From the NCBI GenBank assembly GCA_023432025.1, contig JAEYVE010000243.1:1-27542 (forward strand): a stretch of DNA of 27,542 nucleotides, in the 5' to 3' direction. Source of the DNA: Pseudomonadota bacterium. Its GTDB lineage: Bacteria > Myxococcota_A > Polyangia > Polyangiales > Polyangiaceae. The notes beneath the pieces were generated by a model, which had not been told where the DNA came from, ran no database searches, and worked only from the letters and a program-made list of their open reading frames with translations. Position numbers and translations under genes: made by a program. Numbering within the stretch: the stretch's first letter is position 1; every line of letters starts with the position of its first letter. Of this stretch, positions 22,547 through 27,542 are shown in pieces.

Positions 22547-22744
22547 GTGGCGCTATCAATCGACACACTCAAGAGCGAGCGGGACGGCCTGAAGGCGCAA
22601 CTGCGTGAGATCGAGGCCGAGCAGCGGCGCGTGGAGGCGGAGCTGAAAGGCGTGCGTCAACGCGAGCTCCAAACCAAACGCGAAATCGAAGCGTTGACGA
22701 CGCTGATCGAAATCGCCGAGAGCCGCGACGAGCCGAACGACTGA
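22547..22744 (+). CDS. Small coiled-coil protein
   Basis: A 65-residue protein of unknown function. From the GTG at 22547 it reads MALSIDTLKSERDGLKAQLR and continues as one long charged helix with heptad-like Leu/Ile/Val spacing to about residue 57, then an acidic tail. It has no Cys, membrane segment or signal peptide, so it should be a cytoplasmic dimeric or trimeric coiled coil. The start is set by GGAG 5 nt upstream; the frame further upstream (to 22481) overlaps the EAL stop and has no ribosome site. The gene begins 62 nt after the receiver-EAL stop on the same strand, so it may be co-transcribed and act as a partner or adaptor; that is inference. Confidence 0.7.
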   Translation: MALSIDTLKSERDGLKAQLREIEAEQRRVEAELKGVRQRELQTKREIEALTTLIEIAESRDEPND

Positions 22745-22916
22745 AACGGCTCACACGAGCCCGGGCCGCCGGATTCGGCGCGCCGCTCGAGCAGCCGTCA
22801 GCTCGGAGTTTCGTGCTGCTCTTGGTAGGCAAGTGGCGTTTCTTCCCGAGCGGGGCCGTTGCGGGCGGTAACGGCGGAGCAGGCTGAGTCCCTCGCGCGG
22901 GCAAGCCCCCCTCCCC

Positions 22917-23336
22917 TCAGAGCTTGGTTTGTCCGAGCGCCAGGATCTTGCGGAAGTGCTCGGGGGAGCAAGGCTGCACGCTGAGCCGCGCGCGCGTCAC
23001 CAGGGCCATGTCGGAGAACTCCGGGTTCGCCTTGATTTCCTTGAGCGTCACCGGGCGCGTGAGCGCCTTGACGGGAACGACGTCCACCACGCTCCAGTCG
23101 GCGCCGTTCGCGGTGGGGTCTTGGTAGTGCTCGCGCACCACCTCGGCAATTCCGACCACCTCCTTACCTTCATTCGAGTGGTAGAAGAGCGCGAGATCTC
23201 CAACCTTCATCGCTCTCAGGTTGTTCCGGGCGGTGTAGTTCCGCACGCCGTCCCACATGCCGCGTCCTTCTCGGACGAGCTGCTCCCAAGGGTATTTGAA
23301 GGGCTCGCTCTTCAGGAGCCAGTACTGCCGCGCCAT
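22917..23336 (-). CDS. EVE-domain protein
   Basis: A 139-residue single-domain protein of the EVE (PUA-like) family, related to human THYN1. The domain is thought to bind modified bases in nucleic acid. Typical features are the start MARQYWLLKSEPFKYPWEQL, WDGVRNYTARNNLRAMKVGDLALFYHSN, VVGIAEVV and VVDVVPVKALTRPVTLKEIK, with FSDMALVTRARLSVQPCSPEHFRKIL at the end. Length is as expected for the family. The start ATG at 23336 gives the family N-terminus exactly. It stands alone between a convergent small gene and the exported phosphatase-fold gene, with no restriction or modification gene near it. Confidence 0.92.
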   Translation of the reverse strand: MARQYWLLKSEPFKYPWEQLVREGRGMWDGVRNYTARNNLRAMKVGDLALFYHSNEGKEVVGIAEVVREHYQDPTANGADWSVVDVVPVKALTRPVTLKEIKANPEFSDMALVTRARLSVQPCSPEHFRKILALGQTKL

Positions 23337-23428
23337 ACGGGTACAACCTCTCGCCGTGGGCGCTCGAAATCAAGCGCCGCACCCCGTCCCCGCTGCACCT
23401 CGTTCGCCCGACGCGCGCGCTTCGAGCG

Positions 23429-24700
23429 TCAGCCCGAGCTCAGCTCCAGCACGACGGGGCAGTGATCACTCAATGCCTCACGCGCCGAGGGCGCCTGCGC
23501 GCCGGAGTCTTTCGCACACGAAAGGGCCTGGCAGTAGCCCGAAACCTGCGCGGGGCCGGAGCTCGCTCTGCCCTTGGAAAGCGCGAATCCGTCGAGCAGC
23601 GTGCCTCGACGTCGGTAGTACCCGGTGCACCCCAAGTCCGACGGCACCCAAGCGAGGTCGGCCTGCTCCAGGAGCGCTCCGAACGAGCCCCGCTCTTCTT
23701 CAGCGCTGATGCTGGGTGAACAACGCGAACAGCCCATGGTGTTGAAGTCGCCGGCGACCACGAGCGGGGCGTGCGGCGCGACGGAGCTCGCTCGACGCCT
23801 CACCGCCTCGAGCGCCTGGAAGGACGCGCGTCGGAGCTCGTGTGACCGGCGCTCCGTGCCGCTCTTGAAGTGCACGGAGACGACGTACGCGCTGCCGCCG
23901 TTCGCAAAGCGAAAGTGAGCTCCGAAGCCGGGGCGCAAGCTGTCCTTGCACGGCTCGCCATGGGGGTTCAGCTCGCCGTACGTCCGCTGATCGGACGCTT
24001 TGGCGCGCGCCTCGTTCCAAAGAAGTCCCACGTGCTGCGTTGCTTCGTTCGGACATGAGTCGAACTCGGCCTTCCAGCGACCGCCCGTGAGCCGCGCGAG
24101 CTCTCGGGTGAGCTCCTCCGTGTGGGCGCGAGCGCGCGGCAAGGTTTTGAACTCTTGAACCGCGAGCACGTCCACGTCGAGCAGCGCGATGGCGCACGCG
24201 AGCCAAGCTACGTCCGTTCCTGGCGTCGCGGCCTTTTTTCCTGGGCCACCATCCGGATACCAGCGCACGTTCCAGGTGCCGACGCGCGCGTTTCCGCGCT
24301 CGCCCCGGTTGGCTTGGACCGCGCGCAGGCACGCGTCCTTGGACGCCCACGGAGAGAGCTCCGCGGACGCTCCCGTGTTCGCGGTCGGCGCGGGCTCTCC
24401 TCGAGACCGTGGCGGCGCCGAATCACGCGGCACGTCTCGGGCGATCTGCCCCGAGGCCGCGCTGGGGGCTGCCTTAGGGGTGCTCGGCTCACCCGCCCAG
24501 GAGCAGGCACGAGTCGTCGCCAGCACGCCGAGCACGAGCGCGCCAAGCGCGAACGCCGATACACCGGCGCGCTTTCTACGTTCGAACGAACGCCCCCCGG
24601 CGGTGCGACGACGACTAGCGCTCAAGGGCCTCGCGGGGCGAAGTACATCGAGCGGGAGCCTACTCCTTCGTTCCGTCGAAGTGCAGCGCTTCTCCCTCAC
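23429..24700 (-). CDS. Exported endonuclease/exonuclease/phosphatase-fold protein
   Basis: Up to 423 residues. The catalytic fold has all EEP motifs: Asn144 in VGTWNVRW, Glu183 in AVQEFK, H in VVSVHFKSG, Asp318 and Asn320 in GDFNTMG, and Asp-His413 in LSDHCPVV. The family includes DNases, sphingomyelinase-like and inositol phosphatases; the substrate here is unknown. A positively charged stretch RRKRAG plus hydrophobic helix (VSAFALGALVLGVLA) marks a signal or anchor, followed by a Pro/Ser/Ala linker, so it acts outside the cytoplasm. The start is uncertain. The GTG at 24700 overlaps the end of ftsH by 41 bp. A TTG at 24625 (35 nt past the ftsH stop, GAGG just upstream) would give a more normal signal-peptide length. 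Several Cys in the mature part may form disulfides. Confidence 0.82.
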   Translation of the reverse strand: MREKRCTSTERRSRLPLDVLRPARPLSASRRRTAGGRSFERRKRAGVSAFALGALVLGVLATTRACSWAGEPSTPKAAPSAASGQIARDVPRDSAPPRSRGEPAPTANTGASAELSPWASKDACLRAVQANRGERGNARVGTWNVRWYPDGGPGKKAATPGTDVAWLACAIALLDVDVLAVQEFKTLPRARAHTEELTRELARLTGGRWKAEFDSCPNEATQHVGLLWNEARAKASDQRTYGELNPHGEPCKDSLRPGFGAHFRFANGGSAYVVSVHFKSGTERRSHELRRASFQALEAVRRRASSVAPHAPLVVAGDFNTMGCSRCSPSISAEEERGSFGALLEQADLAWVPSDLGCTGYYRRRGTLLDGFALSKGRASSGPAQVSGYCQALSCAKDSGAQAPSAREALSDHCPVVLELSSG

Positions 24701-26669
24701 CGCGCAAGGACGGCTTCATGCTCGGCCCCAAGAGAAAGGCCAGCTCACTCTTCTCCACCGTCTCCCGGTCCAAAAGCGCGTCGCGCAAAGCAACCAACTG
24801 CTCCCGTCGCTCGTCGAGCATGCTCCTGGCCTCGTCGGCCGCGCGCGTCAAAACCAGGCGCGCCTCCTCTTCGATGACGTGCACCGTGGCGTCGCTGGTG
24901 CCGCCGTCCGTCGCCATCTTTTGGCCAAGGAACGGGTGCTCGGATCGGTGCTCGTGATACACGGGCCCCACGCGCTCGCTCATGCCGTAGTGAGCCACCA
25001 TTTTGAAGGCGAGATCCGTGGCCTGCTTCAGGTCGTTCTCCGCGCCCGAGCTGGTGTTGCCGAGCATGATGCTCTCGGCAGAGTAGCCGCCCATGAGCAC
25101 GCGGAGCCGCGCCTCGAGCTCCGGACGCGTCATCACGTGGCGTTCGCCTTGGGGCGTCTGCTGAGTCACGCCGAGCGCCATGCCGCGAGGAATGATGGTC
25201 ACGCGATGCAGCGGCTCGGCGTGAGGCGAGTGGTGAGCCACGATGGCGTGCCCGGCTTCGTGGATCGCCACTCGCCGCTTTTCCTCGGGATCGAGCTTGG
25301 CTTCGCGCGGATCGCCGAGCACGATCTTGTCGAACGCTGCCGAAAAGTCGCTCGCGTCGATGCTGTCTCCGCCGCGGCGCGTCGCGTTGAGCGCGGCTTC
25401 GTTGCACAGGTTGGACAAATCCGCGCCGGAGAAGCCGGGTGTGTTCCGCGCGATGGACGCCAAGTCCACGTCCGGCGCGAGCGGCTTGTCCTTGGTATGG
25501 ACGCCCAAAATGGCGAGGCGCGCGTCGAGCTCCGGGCGGTCGACCATCACGCGTCGGTCGAAGCGCCCTGGACGAAGCAGCGCAGGATCGAGCACGTCCG
25601 GTCGGTTCGTCGCCGCGAGCACGATCGTCAGGTCGCTGCGCGAAAATCCATCCATCTCGCTCAAGAGCTGGTTCAACGTCTGCTCACGTTCGTCGTGGCC
25701 GCCGCCCAGACCGGCGCCGCGCGAGCGACCCACGGCGTCGATCTCGTCGATGAAAATGATCGCTGGGGCCACCTTCTTCGCTTCGTCGAACAGCTCACGC
25801 ACACGCGACGCACCCACACCGACGAAGAGCTCGATGAACTCCGAGCCGTTGATCGAAAAGAACGGCACGCCAGCCTCGCCCGCCACGGCGCGCGCCAGCA
25901 AGGTCTTCCCCGTACCCGGCGGCCCGACGAGCAAGATGCCGCGCGGCACCTTGCCGCCCAAGCGTCGAAAGCGCTCTGGCTGCTTCAAGAAGTCGACGAC
26001 CTCGAGCAAGTCCTGCTTGGCCGCCTTCAGGCCCGCGACGTCCGGAAAGGTCACGTTGACCTGCGCCTCTTTTTCGAAGCGCTTCACGCGACCTTTGACC
26101 ATGCCCGCAAAGGGGCCGCCCATCATCTTGGCGCTGCGCCGCGACGCCCACGCCAGAAAGCCGATGATGAGCAAGAACGGAACGACGATGTTCAGAATCG
26201 TATAGAGCGCGAGCGACGGCTCGTCCGTCTGCACGGAAACTTGAACGCCCTTCGAGCGTAAGAGCGGCGGCAGCGCGTCGTCTTGGAAGGGCGGCAGCGT
26301 GGTGACGAACTGCTGGAGCTCGCGTCCGCCGATGTTCGTCTTTTCGACGAAGCTGCCGCGCACGTGCTGGCCGGTGATTTCGACCTTCTCGATTTTGCCT
26401 TTCTCGACCTGATCGAAGAACTGCGTGTACGTGATGGAGGGCTCGGCCCCCTTCGACGCGCTCGAGTAGCTCCACACCAGGTAGGCCACGAACAAGCCAA
26501 CGGGGAGCAGCCAACCGCGCCAAGCGCCGGGGCGCGGACCTCCCGGCCGCCCGGGCTCCATCTCGGGCACCTGGCGGCCTCGTTGCGCCGGCGGCTCGCC
26601 CCAGGGACCCGAGCCCAAGGGACCGACGCCTGGTGGCACTTTGGGGGCCCTGTTCGGCTCGTCCGTCAT
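24660..26669 (-). CDS. ftsH: ATP-dependent zinc metalloprotease FtsH
   Basis: A 669-residue membrane-anchored AAA+ protease that degrades membrane and regulatory proteins. It has a Pro/Gly-rich cytoplasmic N-terminus (about 50 residues), a first membrane helix (WLLPVGLFVAYLVW), a periplasmic domain (ITYTQFFDQVEKGKIEKV onward), and a second helix (LYTILNIVVPFLLIIGFLAW). Next come Walker A GPPGTGKT (249-256, Lys255), the pore FVGVGA, Walker B IIFIDEIDAVG, the second region of homology ATNRPDVLDPALLRPGRFDRRV, the zinc site HEAGH (470-474), and NTSSGAENDLKQAT with the third ligand Asp. I chose the ATG at 26669 because GAGGAG lies immediately upstream and the 25 residues above it come from a TTG with no ribosome site. 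It lies between the RNA methyltransferase gene and the EEP gene, all on the minus strand. Confidence 0.96.
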   Translation of the reverse strand: MTDEPNRAPKVPPGVGPLGSGPWGEPPAQRGRQVPEMEPGRPGGPRPGAWRGWLLPVGLFVAYLVWSYSSASKGAEPSITYTQFFDQVEKGKIEKVEITGQHVRGSFVEKTNIGGRELQQFVTTLPPFQDDALPPLLRSKGVQVSVQTDEPSLALYTILNIVVPFLLIIGFLAWASRRSAKMMGGPFAGMVKGRVKRFEKEAQVNVTFPDVAGLKAAKQDLLEVVDFLKQPERFRRLGGKVPRGILLVGPPGTGKTLLARAVAGEAGVPFFSINGSEFIELFVGVGASRVRELFDEAKKVAPAIIFIDEIDAVGRSRGAGLGGGHDEREQTLNQLLSEMDGFSRSDLTIVLAATNRPDVLDPALLRPGRFDRRVMVDRPELDARLAILGVHTKDKPLAPDVDLASIARNTPGFSGADLSNLCNEAALNATRRGGDSIDASDFSAAFDKIVLGDPREAKLDPEEKRRVAIHEAGHAIVAHHSPHAEPLHRVTIIPRGMALGVTQQTPQGERHVMTRPELEARLRVLMGGYSAESIMLGNTSSGAENDLKQATDLAFKMVAHYGMSERVGPVYHEHRSEHPFLGQKMATDGGTSDATVHVIEEEARLVLTRAADEARSMLDERREQLVALRDALLDRETVEKSELAFLLGPSMKPSLRGEGEALHFDGTKE

Positions 26670-26775
26670 CGCTCCTCGTAGGCTCGGCGCATGCCCGCTC
26701 GTGTCTCGATTCGAGGCCGGCACTTCCGGGAACGGCAGGAGCAAAGCACCCCCCGCCGAGAACGCCCCACTCGTG

Positions 26776-27542
26776 TCACATCGAGACGGAGCGCGGCGCG
26801 TCTGGCTCGACGCGAAGCCACGCGAGGCATTCCACGTGGTGAGTCTGCGGGAACATGTCGAAGGCCCTGACCTCCTCGAGCACGAGACCTCGGTCCATGA
26901 GCACCCGCAGATCCCGAGCGAAGGTCACCGGATCACACGCAATCAGCACGACCGCACGCCCCGCCAGGCGCACCACGGAGTCCAACGCTTCCTTCGCCCC
27001 CGCGCGCGGCGGGTCCAACACCACGAGGTCGTAGCGCTGCCCGGCGGTCGCCCAGCGCGCAGCCACGCGCCCCACGTCGCCCGCAAAGAACTCGCCGCCG
27101 AGGCCTTGCTCGCGAGCCGCTCGCTGGGCGCACTCGATGGACGCAGCGCTGACCTCCACGCCCTTGCCCGAAAGCCCTGCGCGCAAGAGTGGCAGGCTGA
27201 AGTTACCGCTGCCGGAGTACAGATCCGCAAACGAAGACGCGCGTCTGCGCAGCGCTCCCTGGACGACGGCGTCGACCAGCGCCCGGTTGACCTCCCAGTT
27301 CACCTGCGTGAACGCCCCGGGAGGCGCAAGAACGTAGGCCCCCGGCAGGTCGAATCGCTCGACCTCGGCGCTCTCGGACCCCGGCTCGCCTCGCACACTC
27401 ACCAGAAATTCTCGCCGAAGCTCGTCCAGCGCTCGCCGCTCGCCGACGGAGACGTGGCTTCCGCGTCGCGCCGAGAAGAAGAGCGAAGCACGGTTCGCCC
27501 CCGGGGCGACGCGTAGCTCGACGTGCTCGAACACCGCTGGAG
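26776..27542 (-). CDS. RNA (uracil-5-)-methyltransferase, RlmD/RumA-like, C-terminal part (5' end outside window)
   Basis: The frame is open through the right edge, so only about 255 C-terminal residues are seen. Family features of SAM-dependent RNA m5U methyltransferases are present: PPGAFTQVNWEVN (F-x-Q-V-N), the SAM loop DLYSGSGNFSLPLL, VVLDPPRAGAKEAL (D-P-P-R-x-G), LIACDPVTFARDL with the catalytic Cys, and the terminal DMFPQTHHVECLAWL with the general-base Glu. They methylate U in 23S rRNA (RlmC/RlmD) or tRNA (TrmA). Which one cannot be told because the N-terminal TRAM domain and iron-sulfur cysteines lie beyond the edge. A Val at 27534 read from GTG is internal, since the codons before it are also open. 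It is 106 bp upstream of ftsH on the same strand. Confidence 0.9.
   Translation of the reverse strand, partial: PAVFEHVELRVAPGANRASLFFSARRGSHVSVGERRALDELRREFLVSVRGEPGSESAEVERFDLPGAYVLAPPGAFTQVNWEVNRALVDAVVQGALRRRASSFADLYSGSGNFSLPLLRAGLSGKGVEVSAASIECAQRAAREQGLGGEFFAGDVGRVAARWATAGQRYDLVVLDPPRAGAKEALDSVVRLAGRAVVLIACDPVTFARDLRVLMDRGLVLEEVRAFDMFPQTHHVECLAWLRVEPDAPRSVSM

Overview
The window is high-GC bacterial chromosome (coding parts roughly two-thirds G+C, strong GC3 bias). It most resembles Myxococcota, probably a Polyangia-type myxobacterium. That placement is an inference from several features: a Pkn-type Ser/Thr kinase with a transmembrane segment and large ectodomain, lipoproteins with Gly/Ser/Thr-rich linkers, a PilT-like motor ATPase with a long N-terminal extension, an orphan histidine kinase and a degenerate vWA lipoprotein. 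No mobile element, CRISPR array, rRNA or convincing tRNA is visible.

Layout. 1-253 is the start of a minus-strand Gly-rich lipoprotein that runs off the left edge. 254-826 is a divergent intergenic region with a 35-bp tandem repeat. 827-2665 is a secreted or lipid-anchored GH5 glycosidase with a jelly-roll (CBM11/CIA30-like) module. A 12-bp terminator hairpin separates it from glnA, which lies downstream of glnB on the minus strand (2842-4812); this is the nitrogen-assimilation pair of PII protein and glutamine synthetase. After a 557-bp divergent region come three plus-strand genes with 4-bp start/stop overlaps: Ser/Thr kinase, RimJ-like acetyltransferase and membrane histidine kinase (5370-10053). 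ruvB follows (10112-11176). 11673-13427 encodes an unrecognised three-helix membrane protein.

On the minus strand, a PilT-like ATPase with an apparently duplicated N-terminal domain overlaps an aldo/keto reductase by ATGA (13528-16379). Upstream of it on that strand is an L,D-transpeptidase lipoprotein (16464-18014). Divergent from that, across a 22-bp dyad, are a Nudix hydrolase and a vWA-like lipoprotein (18133-19756). 19757-21290 is a 1.5-kb stretch with no credible gene, somewhat lower GC and several stable predicted hairpins. It is the least explained part of the window and a candidate structured-RNA locus. It is followed by a receiver-EAL c-di-GMP phosphodiesterase and a short coiled-coil protein (21291-22744).

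The right end is on the minus strand: an EVE-domain protein (22917-23336), an exported endonuclease/exonuclease/phosphatase-fold protein overlapping ftsH (23429-26669), and the C-terminal part of an RlmD/RumA-like RNA (uracil-5-)-methyltransferase running off the right edge.

Most genes are housekeeping or signalling. The best candidates for something undescribed are the coupled kinase-acetyltransferase-histidine kinase module, the PilT variant with a doubled N-domain, and the hairpin-rich gene desert. No searches or folding programs were run. All family assignments come from reading motifs.
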